Positions 20,943-30,716 of a DNA stretch of 64,000 nt are shown piece after piece (position 1 is the stretch's first letter; every line of letters begins with the position of its first letter). The notes beneath the pieces were generated by a model that was not told the origin of the DNA, did not search any database, and saw only the letters and a program-made list of their open reading frames with translations. Source of the DNA: Actinotalea sp. Marseille-Q4924 (GTDB lineage: Bacteria > Actinomycetota > Actinomycetes > Actinomycetales > Cellulomonadaceae); assembly GCF_916618755.1 (NCBI RefSeq), contig NZ_CAKAKB010000001.1, positions 620,001 to 684,000 of the forward strand. Direction: 5' to 3'. The position numbers and the translations under genes were made by a program.

Positions 20943-22292
20943 GTGAGGACCCCCGTGCTGCCCGACGCGCTGCGCTCGCGCACGCCCGGGGCGGCACGGG
21001 CCACCCGCGCCGGCGCAGCCCTCGGGGCGCTGCGCTCCCCGCGCGCCACGGCCCGGCGCCTGCGCGCGGCACTGAGCGGCTACGGCGGCGACGACGGCGC
21101 GCCGTCGTGGGTCTCCGGGCTGCTGGCGGGCGTGCAGGCCGCCGTCCTGTCCCTGCTCGTGGTCACCGCTCCGGCGCTCGCGGCCTACGTCGCGACGTCC
21201 GCGGACCCGTCCAACGCCGACGTCGGCTGGCCGCGCGCCGTCGTCGTCGCCGGGGCGGTCTGGCTCCTCGGGCACGGCGGGATGCTGCCCGCGGGGGCGA
21301 CGACGATCACGTTCGTGCCGCTCGGGCTGTCGGCCCTCGTCCTGTTCGTCGCGTACGCCTCCGCCCGCCGCTCGGCGTACCCGACCGCGTCGGCCTGGTG
21401 GGCCGGCGTCGTCGGCTACCTCGCGCTCGTCGTCGTGGTCCTCGTCGGTGTCGGGGGCGCCGGGCCTGCGGGGGCCGGTGCGGCCGCCGTGGTGCGCACC
21501 CTGGTCGGTGCGACCGTGCTGGTCACGGTGGGCACCGGCCTCGGCACGGCCCAGCTGGGCCGACGCGTCCGGCGTGGGATGCGACGCCTCCCGCCCTTCG
21601 TCGCCGCCGGGGTCGGCGGGGGCGTCGTCGTCGGCGGGCTGCTGCTCCTCTCCGGTGCCGCCGTGACGTGCTGGTGGGCCTTCTCCGGGCGCGCGTCGAC
21701 GGGCGACGTCATCACCGGGCTCCGGGTGGACCTGCTCGGCGGGGCGCTCCTCGCCGTGGCGCAGCTCGCGGTCGTGCCGAACCTCGTCGCGTGGGCGACG
21801 GCCTGGGTCGTCGGCCCGGGCTTCTCCGTCGGCGCCGGCACGCTGTACTCCCCGGCGGAGGTCACGGCGGCCGCGCTGCCCGCGCTGCCGGTGCTCGGCT
21901 CGCTGCCGACGGAACGCGCCGCGGGCGGCGTGCTCGTCGTGGTGCCGGTGCTGGTCGTGCTCGCGGGGGCGGCGGGCGGGTGGTACGTCCACCGGGCGGA
22001 GGCGACCTCGCGCGGCCGGCACGCCCCGGCGGCCGTCGGTGTCCTCGCGGTCACCGCCGCGCTGCTGCTCGGCGCGCTCACGCTCGCGGCCGGTGGCGCG
22101 GTCGGGCCGGGGCGCATGGCGGTCGTCGGCGGGTCGGCGCTGCTCGTCGCGGCGGTCACGGGAGGGCTCGCGCTCGCGGGGGCCGCCGTCGTCGCCCTGC
22201 CCGCCGACCGGCACGTGCGCGCGGCCGTCGCGGGGACCGCCCGCGCGACCGCCGACCGGGTCAGGCGTCGGCCGGCCGCATCAGACCGTTGA
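20943..22292 (+). CDS. DUF6350 polytopic membrane protein
   Basis: A 449-residue integral membrane protein with about ten or eleven hydrophobic helices after a 50-residue basic cytoplasmic N-terminus. Family features are WVSGLLAGVQAAVLSLL, WPRAVVVAGAVWLLGHGG, the FVPLGLSALVLFVAYASARR loop, and GAGTLYSPAEVTAAALPALPVLGSLP near residue 310. In actinobacteria this family is commonly found next to purN-purH, as here. The function is unknown; some relatives are labelled PerM-like without evidence. Its 3' end overlaps the convergent minus-strand gene by 32 bp. Confidence 0.85.
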   Translation: MRTPVLPDALRSRTPGAARATRAGAALGALRSPRATARRLRAALSGYGGDDGAPSWVSGLLAGVQAAVLSLLVVTAPALAAYVATSADPSNADVGWPRAVVVAGAVWLLGHGGMLPAGATTITFVPLGLSALVLFVAYASARRSAYPTASAWWAGVVGYLALVVVVLVGVGGAGPAGAGAAAVVRTLVGATVLVTVGTGLGTAQLGRRVRRGMRRLPPFVAAGVGGGVVVGGLLLLSGAAVTCWWAFSGRASTGDVITGLRVDLLGGALLAVAQLAVVPNLVAWATAWVVGPGFSVGAGTLYSPAEVTAAALPALPVLGSLPTERAAGGVLVVVPVLVVLAGAAGGWYVHRAEATSRGRHAPAAVGVLAVTAALLLGALTLAAGGAVGPGRMAVVGGSALLVAAVTGGLALAGAAVVALPADRHVRAAVAGTARATADRVRRRPAASDR

Positions 22293-22824
22293 GGCGGTCC
22301 TCGATGTCCCGCTGGTAGCGGTCCTCGCAGGACTCCCGGGCCGACGTGGTCAACGCCTCGCGCAAGCAGTCCTGCCGGTCCTGGAGCACCGGCCACAGGG
22401 CCAGCTGCAGGGCGGCGGACAGCGTCATCCACATCGCGATGCCGACGAGGGCCGCGGCGAGCGGCACGGCAGCGCGGCGGATCCCCGCACGCCAGGCGGC
22501 CGCGACGGCGCGCGCGCCCACGACGACGGCCCAGGCCGAGAAGACGATCGACGCCGCCTGGAACGGCAGCGGCAGCGTGAGGACGAGCAGCGACGCCACG
22601 AGGAGCAGGAGGAACAGGCCGAGGCGGCTCCGCAGCGCCTCGAAGGCGGCAGGGTCCTCGGGTCGACGCGGCGACTGCGGCGCGGCGGGGCGGCGGCCGT
22701 AGCGCTCCGCGGGGAGGTCCCGCCCCGGCTGCGGCCCGGGGGCCCCGGTGGGGGCGTCGGTCGGTGCGTCGCCGTCCGCGTCACGCCGGTGGTCGTCCGG
22801 GGGCGGGGCGTACGGGTTCGTCAC
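22261..22824 (-). CDS. Small membrane protein with Pro-rich N-terminus
   Basis: A 187-residue protein. Residues 1-60 are disordered and rich in Pro, Asp and Arg. A first hydrophobic segment spans about 70-92, a second about 93-110 and a third about 120-142. The soluble C-terminus contains two cysteines (QDCLREAL and ESCEDRYQ) in a helical stretch, possibly outside the membrane. No family name is recognised, but the position between DUF6350 and purN is common in relatives. GTG at 22824 (TNPYAPPPDD) is favoured because longer frames run through purN. Confidence 0.7.
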   Translation of the reverse strand: MTNPYAPPPDDHRRDADGDAPTDAPTGAPGPQPGRDLPAERYGRRPAAPQSPRRPEDPAAFEALRSRLGLFLLLLVASLLVLTLPLPFQAASIVFSAWAVVVGARAVAAAWRAGIRRAAVPLAAALVGIAMWMTLSAALQLALWPVLQDRQDCLREALTTSARESCEDRYQRDIEDRLNGLMRPADA

Positions 22825-22878
22825 GGGGACAAGTCTCACACCTGGGGACGACCTCGCCCGTGCGCCCACGGCCGCCGC

Positions 22879-22891
22879 TAAGGTCCGCCGT
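22879..22891 (+). promoter_or_regulatory. -10 element of a leaderless purN promoter
   Basis: TAAGGT at 22879-22884 is followed by seven bases and then GTG at 22892. No Shine-Dalgarno sequence is present in the interval. This sets the purN start. Confidence 0.55.
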
Positions 22892-23548
22892 GTGAGCTCC
22901 GCGCCCGGACCCGCTGCCGCCGACCGTGCCCTCGTGCCGACGGCGGCGCGCGTCGTCGTCCTCGTCTCCGGGGGCGGCTCGAACCTCGCGGCGCTGCTGG
23001 CCGCGCACGACGACCCGGCGTACGGCGCGCGCGTCGTGGGCGTGGTGAGCGACCGGGCCGACGCCGGCGGGCTGGGCGTCGCGCGGGACGCCGGGGTGGC
23101 GACCGCCGTCGTCGCGCCGGCGGACTTCCCGGCCCGCGCCGCCTGGGACGCGGCGCTGGCGAAGACCGTCGCGTCCTTCGGGCCGGCGTGGGTGGTGAGC
23201 GCCGGGTTCATGCGGATCCTCGGCGCGCCCTTCCTGGGGCGCTTCGGCGAGCGCGTGCTCAACACCCACCCCGCGCTGCTCCCGGCGTTCCCCGGGGCCC
23301 ACGGCGTGCGCGACGCCCTGGCGTACGGGGTGCGGGTGACCGGCTGCACCGTCCACCTCGTCGACGCGGGCACGGACACCGGCCCGGTGATCGCGCAGCA
23401 GGTGGTCGAGGTCCGCGACGACGACGACGAGGAGGCGCTCCACGAGCGCATCAAGGTCGTCGAGCGGGCGCTGCTCGTCGACGTCGTCGGGCGGGTCGCC
23501 CGGCACGGGCTGACGGTCGAGGGTCGCCGGGTCCGCCTCGGCGGCTGA
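22892..23548 (+). CDS. purN: Phosphoribosylglycinamide formyltransferase (10-formyl-THF dependent)
   Basis: PurN transfers a formyl group from 10-formyl-THF to GAR in step three of purine synthesis. It has 218 residues, with a short variable N-terminus before the substrate loop [16 protein letters not shown]. The catalytic region has [26 protein letters not shown] (the His of the Asn-His-Asp triad) and [19 protein letters not shown] with the catalytic Asp. Downstream, purH uses the same cofactor. The 260-bp gap with its own promoter and riboswitch means purH can be controlled separately. Confidence 0.95.
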   Translation: MSSAPGPAAADRALVPTAARVVVLVSGGGSNLAALLAAHDDPAYGARVVGVVSDRADAGGLGVARDAGVATAVVAPADFPARAAWDAALAKTVASFGPAWVVSAGFMRILGAPFLGRFGERVLNTHPALLPAFPGAHGVRDALAYGVRVTGCTVHLVDAGTDTGPVIAQQVVEVRDDDDEEALHERIKVVERALLVDVVGRVARHGLTVEGRRVRLGG

Positions 23549-23618
23549 CCGGCGGCTCACGGTGGGTGAGGTCCGTGCGGTCGACCCCGGCCCCTGACGT
23601 CGGCACCGCGCGGCTGGA

Positions 23619-23624
23619 TAGACT
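23619..23624 (+). promoter_or_regulatory. -10 element of the purH promoter
   Basis: TAGACT at 23619-23624 lies seven bases before the first base of the ZTP aptamer, so transcription should start right at the riboswitch. This supports independent transcription of purH. Confidence 0.5.
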
Positions 23625-23630
23625 CCACCC

Positions 23631-23720
23631 GGCCGCGACTGGCGAGGGTGGAACCGACCACCGGGGAGCGGCCGCAGTGCCCTGCAGCGCACCGCCCGCC
23701 TGGGTGCCTGGGTCCCTCGA
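23631..23720 (+). ncRNA. ZTP (pfl) riboswitch ahead of purH
   Basis: The conserved pfl-motif blocks are present in order: CGCGACTGGCG at 23634-23644, a GGTGG/CCACC hairpin (23647-23651 with 23658-23662), GGGGAGCG at 23663-23670, and after a linker the 3' pseudoknot strand CGCCTGGG near 23697-23704. A self-complementary CGGCCG at 23630 and 23669 closes the first helix. ZTP riboswitches bind ZMP/ZTP, which builds up when 10-formyl-THF is scarce, and turn on one-carbon and purine genes. PurH uses ZMP directly. The expression platform between 23720 and 23808 contains several GC hairpins but no clear T-tract. Confidence 0.85.
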
Positions 23721-23808
23721 GCTGCGTGGCCGCCGACCGGCGGTCCCGCCGCACCGACCGACCCAGCTCCGCCGACCGTCCGGCGATGCCCCGAGCCCAG
23801 GAGAGCGC

Positions 23809-25464
23809 ATGGCGCACGACCTTCCCACCCTGCCCCTCGTCGAGGACGCCACGGCGCCCGAGACCCGACGTCCGCTGCGCCGGGCGCTGCTCAGCGTCTA
23901 CGACAAGACCGGCCTGGTCGAGCTCGCCACCGCGCTGGCCGCCGCGGGCGTGGAGCTGGTCTCCACCGGCTCGACCGCCGCCCGCATCGCCGACGCCGGC
24001 CTGGCGGTCACCCCGGTCGAGGACCTCACCGGCTTCCCCGAGTGCCTCGACGGGCGGGTCAAGACGCTGCACCCGCGGGTGCACGCGGGGATCCTCGCGG
24101 ACACCCGGCGGCCCGAGCACGTGGCCCAGCTGGAGGCCCTCGAGGTCGCACCGTTCGAGCTCGTCGTCGTCAACCTCTACCCGTTCGTCGAGACCGTGAT
24201 GTCCGGTGCGACGCCCGACGAGTGCGTCGAGCAGATCGACATCGGTGGCCCGTCGATGGTCCGTGCCGCCGCGAAGAACCACCCGAGCGTCGCGGTCGTC
24301 GTCGACCCGGCGCGGTATGGCGCCGTCCTCGACGCGGTCGCCGACGGCGGCTTCACGCTCGCGCAGCGGCGGGCGCTCGCCGCCGAGGCGTTCGTCCACA
24401 CCGCGACGTACGACGTCGCCGTCGCGTCGTGGATCGGCAACGTGCTGACCACCACGGACGAGGTGGAGGGCGAGGACGGGCCGGTGAGCACCGGCTTCCC
24501 CGCCTGGATGGGTGCCACCTGGAACCGCGCCGACGTCCTGCGGTACGGCGAGAACCCCCACCAGCGGGCGGCGTTGTACACGTCCGGCTTCGGTCCGTCC
24601 GGGCTCGCGCAGGCGGAGCAGCTGCACGGCAAGGCCATGAGCTACAACAACTACGTCGACGCCGACGCCGCGTGGCGCGCCGCCTACGACCACGAGGCGC
24701 CGGCGGTGGCGATCATCAAGCACGCCAACCCGTGCGGCATCGCGGTCGGCGCCGACGTGGCCGAGGCGCACGCCCGCGCCCACGCGTGCGACCCGGTCTC
24801 CGCGTTCGGCGGGGTGATCGCCGCCAACCGTCCGATCACGCGGGCGGCGGCCGAGCAGATCGCACCGGTGTTCACGGAGGTCGTCGTCGCCCCCGGCTTC
24901 GACGACGACGCGCTCGAGGTGCTCCGGGGGAAGAAAAACCTCCGGATCCTCGTCGTGGAGGGCAGCCCGGGCGGCGGCATCGAGATGCGGCCGGTGTCCG
25001 GCGGGCTGCTGCTGCAGTCGGTGGACAGCATCGACGCCGTGGTCGACGGCGGCGGCGACGACCCGGCGTCGTGGACGCTGGCGGCGGGGGAGCCCGCCGA
25101 CGAGGCCACGCTCACGGACCTCACCTTCGCCTGGCGCGCGGTGCGTGCGGTGAGGTCGAACGCGATCCTGCTCGCGAGGGACGGCGCCTCGGTCGGCGTC
25201 GGGATGGGCCAGGTCAACCGCGTCGACTCGTGCCGGCTCGCGGTCGAGCGTGCGAACACCGGGGACGTCGAGCGCGCCCGTGGGGCGGTCGCGGCGTCCG
25301 ACGCGTTCTTCCCGTTCGCCGACGGCCTGCAGGTGCTCCTGGACGCCGGCGTGCGCGCGGTCGTCCAGCCCGGCGGGTCGGTGCGGGACGAGGAGGTCGT
25401 CGCGGCCGCCCGGGCGGCGGGCGTGACGATGTACCTCACGGGAACCCGCCACTTCGCCCACTGA
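23809..25464 (+). CDS. purH: Bifunctional AICAR transformylase / IMP cyclohydrolase
   Basis: PurH formylates AICAR (ZMP) with 10-formyl-THF and closes the ring to IMP, the last two steps of purine synthesis. It has 551 residues. The MGS-like cyclohydrolase domain (about 20-160) has [21 protein letters not shown] and [15 protein letters not shown]. The transformylase domain (about 165-551) has [24 protein letters not shown] with the catalytic Lys-His, and the closing [19 protein letters not shown] precedes the ATG. The gene is controlled by the upstream riboswitch that senses its own substrate, and ends at a hairpin. Confidence 0.96.
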   Translation: MAHDLPTLPLVEDATAPETRRPLRRALLSVYDKTGLVELATALAAAGVELVSTGSTAARIADAGLAVTPVEDLTGFPECLDGRVKTLHPRVHAGILADTRRPEHVAQLEALEVAPFELVVVNLYPFVETVMSGATPDECVEQIDIGGPSMVRAAAKNHPSVAVVVDPARYGAVLDAVADGGFTLAQRRALAAEAFVHTATYDVAVASWIGNVLTTTDEVEGEDGPVSTGFPAWMGATWNRADVLRYGENPHQRAALYTSGFGPSGLAQAEQLHGKAMSYNNYVDADAAWRAAYDHEAPAVAIIKHANPCGIAVGADVAEAHARAHACDPVSAFGGVIAANRPITRAAAEQIAPVFTEVVVAPGFDDDALEVLRGKKNLRILVVEGSPGGGIEMRPVSGGLLLQSVDSIDAVVDGGGDDPASWTLAAGEPADEATLTDLTFAWRAVRAVRSNAILLARDGASVGVGMGQVNRVDSCRLAVERANTGDVERARGAVAASDAFFPFADGLQVLLDAGVRAVVQPGGSVRDEEVVAAARAAGVTMYLTGTRHFAH

Positions 25465-25493
25465 CCCGCTGGGTCCGGCCCCCGAACGCCTCG

Positions 25494-25532
25494 GTGGAGA
25501 GCTCCCCGCGTCCCGCGCGGGGAGGTCTCCAC
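25494..25532 (+). terminator. purH terminator
   Basis: A 17-bp stem with one mismatch (25494-25510 with 25516-25532) and a 5-nt loop lies 30 bp after the purH stop. Confidence 0.75.
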
Positions 25533-25609
25533 GACAGCGCCGCCCGGTCTTCACCGCTCCTCCACGTCGGTGCACGGAGCGCGCGTCGACGTCCGGGATG
25601 CTTGTCCCC

Positions 25610-26233
25610 ATGGCGGACGCGCAGGTCGACGGAATCGGTGGATGGGTGGTCGACGTCATCGGCAGCATCGGGGAGGTCGGCGTCGGGCTCCTCATCGCGC
25701 TCGAGAACGTCGTCCCGCCGATCCCTTCGGAGGTGATCCTCCCGTTCGCGGGCTTCAGCGCCGCCCAGGGCCGGATCAGCCTCGTCGGGGCGTGGGTCGC
25801 CGCGACGCTCGGGTCGCTCGTCGGCGCGTGGCTGCTCTACGGGCTCGGTGCGTTCATCGCGTACGAACGGCTCCACGGGCTCGCGGCGAAGCGCTGGTTC
25901 CTCCTGTTCAACACCGAGGACCTGCACCGCGGCGAGCGCTTCTTCGACCGGCACGGCAGCAAGGTCGTCCTCGTCGCGCGGTTCGTGCCCCTGCTCCGGT
26001 CCATCGTCTCCGTGCCCGCGGGCGTGGTGCGGATGCCCCTGCTCCGGTTCACCGGGCTCACCGCCCTCGGCAGCGGCATCTGGAACGCGATCTTCCTGTA
26101 CGCGGGGTACACCCTCGGCGGTCAGTGGGAGCGGGTGGAGGGCTGGATGGGTCCGGTCTCCACGGCCGTCGTCGTGCTGGTGGCGATCGTGTGCGCGCTG
26201 CTCGTCGTCCGTCAGGTCAAGATCCTGACCTGA
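25610..26233 (+). CDS. DedA-family (VTT/SNARE-associated domain) membrane protein
   Basis: A 207-residue integral membrane protein of the DedA group, linked in other bacteria to lipid-carrier recycling and proton-motive-force balance. The family core is visible: ENVVPPIPSEVILPFAGF near residue 33, the re-entrant loop, FFDRHGSKVVLVARFVPLLRSIVSVPAGV near 110 with the conserved RF(V/I)P and R residues, and GSGIWNAIFLYAGYTLG. A final TM helix ends the protein. ATG at 25610 is chosen as the first Met before the conserved region; an upstream ATG at 25598 is possible. It stands alone. Confidence 0.88.
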   Translation: MADAQVDGIGGWVVDVIGSIGEVGVGLLIALENVVPPIPSEVILPFAGFSAAQGRISLVGAWVAATLGSLVGAWLLYGLGAFIAYERLHGLAAKRWFLLFNTEDLHRGERFFDRHGSKVVLVARFVPLLRSIVSVPAGVVRMPLLRFTGLTALGSGIWNAIFLYAGYTLGGQWERVEGWMGPVSTAVVVLVAIVCALLVVRQVKILT

Positions 26234-26242
26234 GCCGCCGCC

Positions 26243-27513
26243 TCACGCCCGGGGCGCCCGCAGGGGCTGCCCCTCCTCAGCGACGACGTCCCGGTCCAGG
26301 TGCGGCAGCGTCGCCCCGGCGAAGAGCTTGCGCGCGGCTGCGACGTCGCGCGGCCGGTCCACGGCGAGCACCGCCGTGAGACGGTCGGTGCCCGCGGCGA
26401 ACCACAGCACGCTGAACGCGCCCTCGACGTCGCCCCGGACGACGACGTCGTCGTCCGCCGCCGGGGCGCCGTAGAGCCCCAGCTCGTGCCCGAGCTGCGT
26501 GGAGAAGACGTAGGGCGCCAGGTCGTCGGCGGGCTGCGGTGCGCCCCCGAGCAGACGACGCACCGCGACCCCGGGCGCCCTGAGGGCACCGTCCCAGTGG
26601 CCGCCCGGGACCCATCCGTGCCGGGCCGACCGGCGTCGGGCCAGGTCGCCGAGGGCGACCACGGGCGCATCGGGGACGGCCAGCACCCGGTACGCCTCGT
26701 CGACGGCGAGCGACCCGTCCGGCTCGAGCGGCAGGCTCCCGGCGAGCCACGCCGAGGCGGGGCGCGCGCCCACGGCCACGAGGACGACGTCGGCCGGGAG
26801 CACCTCGCCCCCGCCGAGCGCGACCTCGCCCGCCGTGACCGACGCGACGGGCGATGCCGTGAGGAGCCGGACCCCGGCCGCCTCGTACCAGGGCCGGGTC
26901 CAGGCGCCGACGCGGGCGCCGAGGGCCGTCGCCAACGGCGCCTCGGCGGCCTCGACGACCGTGACGTCCACGCCCGCGGCGGCCGCGCCCCGGCGACCTC
27001 GGCCCCGATCCACCCCGCCCCGACGACGACGAGCCGGCGCCCCGGCGCCAGGGCGGCGCGCAGGAGTGCGGCATCGGCAGCGGTGTGCAGCGTGAGGGCC
27101 CCGCTCCACGCGCTCGGCAGGACGGCCCGCGCGCCGGTGGCGAGGACGACCGCATCGGCCTCCAGCGCGTCGTCCGCGGTCGTCACGGTCACCGGCGCGG
27201 TCGTCGCGCCCGTCGCCGACGCCCCGCCCAGGTGCAGGCCCGTGGCCGCGGTGCCGAGGCGGACGTCGTCGGCGGCGTGCAGGCGGATGCCGATCTCGTC
27301 CGACAGGCGCGCCGGCGTGGTCCGGGTCAGCAGCTCCTTGGACAGGGGCGGGCGGTCGTACGGCTCCTCCGTCTCCGCGCCGAGCACGGTGACCCGGCCG
27401 GTGAAGCCCTGGTCGCGCAGCGCCGTGACGGTGCCGGCGCCGGCCAGGCCTGCGCCCACCACGACGACGGAACGGGGCGCGCGCGTGAGCGCGGTGGGGG
27501 TCGCGGGGAGCAC
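26243..27513 (-). pseudogene. Ferredoxin-reductase-like FAD/NAD(P) oxidoreductase with a frameshift
   Basis: The N-terminal half (from GTG at 27513) has the FAD site VVVVGAGLAGAGTVTALRD, YDRPPLSKELL and the start of the NAD site VVVGAGWIGAEVAG. After that the frame turns to shadow sequence, while the correct continuation (VDVTVVEAAEAPLA, then VPDAPVVALGDLARR and a reductase C-terminal domain) resumes in another frame down to the stop at 26243. The total of 1271 bases is one short of a multiple of three. The lesion lies near 26981-26991, where GGCCGCGCCCC would need one extra base to restore an Ala run. Either a recent one-base loss or a sequencing error in a GC tract. An intact gene would encode about 423 residues of a rubredoxin/ferredoxin reductase. 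Confidence 0.8.
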
Positions 27514-27560
27514 GCCTCACGGTATCGGCCGGGCACCGGGCCGACGGCATCTGCCGGGGC

Positions 27561-27594
27561 ACGGCACGGCCCGGCACGGCGCGGCACGGCCCGG
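27561..27594. repeat. Short 10-bp tandem repeat
   Basis: Three adjacent copies of NCGGCACGGC start at 27561, 27571 and 27581, with a partial fourth. It lies between two divergent starts and may affect promoter spacing, but it could be simple GC slippage. Confidence 0.5.
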
Positions 27595-27636
27595 CGGACG
27601 GGACCGGCGGCGCGTCCCCGACGGCCCTCTCCGCGT

Positions 27637-27649
27637 TAGGGTCGGGGCC
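27637..27649 (+). promoter_or_regulatory. -10 element of a leaderless promoter for the DUF3017 gene
   Basis: TAGGGT at 27637-27642 is followed by seven bases and then GTG at 27650. There is no ribosome-binding site between them, so the mRNA is probably leaderless. Confidence 0.55.
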
Positions 27650-28015
27650 GTGCCCGAGGTGACCGACGAGCCCACCGACGCGCCCACCGGGCGCGGCCGG
27701 ACCGAGGCGTCGTCGTCGGCCACGGAGCCGCCGCTCGACCGCCCGTCGGACCGCCAGCCGGACCGTCACCGGGCACCGGCGCTCTGGCTCGTCGTCGGCG
27801 CGATCGTCGTGGCCGCCGTCGCGGCGGCGGTCGACGGAGCCCGCTCGGCCGCGATCGTCCTCGGAGTGACCCTCCTGGCGGCGGGCCTGGCGCGCGTGAC
27901 CCGTCGCGGCCGGGAGCCCGAGGGGATCGCCGTGCGCTCGACGTGGTGGGACGCCGTCGTGCTGTGGGGGCTCGGGGGCGGGATCCTCCTGCTCCAGGGC
28001 ACCCCGGGCGTGTGA
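27650..28015 (+). CDS. DUF3017 small membrane protein
   Basis: A 121-residue protein with a charged, Pro/Thr/Asp-rich N-terminus of about 42 residues, two adjacent TM helices (LWLVVGAIVVAAVAAAVDG and SAAIVLGVTLLAAGLARV), then a short segment and a final hydrophobic stretch (TWWDAVVLWGLGGGILLL). The R-S-x-W-x-D segment before the last helix is typical of DUF3017 proteins. Members are often found near TCA or folate genes in actinobacteria. Function is unknown. Confidence 0.75.
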   Translation: MPEVTDEPTDAPTGRGRTEASSSATEPPLDRPSDRQPDRHRAPALWLVVGAIVVAAVAAAVDGARSAAIVLGVTLLAAGLARVTRRGREPEGIAVRSTWWDAVVLWGLGGGILLLQGTPGV

Positions 28016-28040
28016 GGCCGCCCCACGGCGTGCCCAGATC

Positions 28041-28059
28041 TCTTGATGTCGAGTAATCT
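28041..28059 (+). promoter_or_regulatory. icd promoter with inverted-repeat operator
   Basis: TCTTGA-TG-TCGAGT at 28041-28054 is an inverted repeat that abuts TAATCT (28054-28059), a near-ideal -10. The same arrangement (TCTCGA-TG-TGAAGA) occurs at sucC, 14276. A protein bound here would cover the spacer of the promoter and most likely repress. Leader length to the icd ATG is about 115 bases. Confidence 0.6.
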
Positions 28060-28179
28060 GGCCGAGCACCAACCGGCGCGGACGCCGGCCCGCCCTGCGG
28101 GTGAGGGTCGGGGAACCTGTCGGAGCGCCGACGGGACGCACGGCGCACCAGCCACCACCGATCACACGGGAGATCACGC

Positions 28180-30433
<2,254 letters not shown>

Positions 30434-30445
30434 CCCGCTGACGCC

Positions 30446-30488
30446 CGACGACGGCGCCGCGTCCCTCAGGGGTGCGGCGCCGTCGTCG
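30446..30488 (+). terminator. mdh terminator
   Basis: A perfect 15-bp stem (30446-30460 with 30474-30488) encloses a 13-nt loop, 13 bases after the mdh stop. Its core is nearly the same as the sucCD terminator stem. Confidence 0.8.
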
Positions 30489-30530
30489 TCCGCCCTCCCT
30501 CCACGCGGCGTCGGTCGTCACCCGGATGCG

Positions 30531-30543
30531 TGCAACGCTTGCA
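30531..30543. promoter_or_regulatory. Distal operator-like palindrome upstream of the amylopullulanase gene
   Basis: TGCAA-CGC-TTGCA is a perfect inverted repeat, one base shorter in the centre than the usual LacI-family site TGNAANCGNTTNCA. It lies about 100 bp upstream of the promoter-proximal site, which allows looping by a dimer of dimers. Confidence 0.5.
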
Positions 30544-30631
30544 GCAAGATCGTAAACACGGCGCTGCCGTGCGTCCCCGCGCGGGCTGGGAGGCGGCCGA
30601 CGGGTCCGATGGAGGTCCGCGAGTCATCCCA

Positions 30632-30661
30632 TTGCTGCCTGTTGCTGCAAACGGTTACAGT
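30632..30661 (+). promoter_or_regulatory. Amylopullulanase promoter with LacI-family operator
   Basis: TTGCTG at 30632-30637 and TACAGT at 30656-30661 form a promoter with an 18-bp spacer. TGCAAACGGTTACA at 30646-30659 matches the LacI-family consensus TGNAANCGNTTNCA at every fixed base and covers the -10. Maltose or maltodextrin-responsive repression by a MalR-like protein is the likely control. No such gene is in the window. Confidence 0.65.
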
Positions 30662-30716
30662 CCGGGGGCCCGCGGTTCTCACCCGGGTGAAGCCTGGCGA
30701 CGAGGGAGTCCCCCAG

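Noticed and set aside
27561-27594. Possible CRISPR-like or VNTR array
   Set aside because: Only three 10-bp units without spacers; explained by simple GC slippage.
26300-27649. An upstream extension of the DUF3017 gene on the plus strand
   Set aside because: It would run antisense through the oxidoreductase gene. The -10 at 27637 and GTG at 27650 give a better start.
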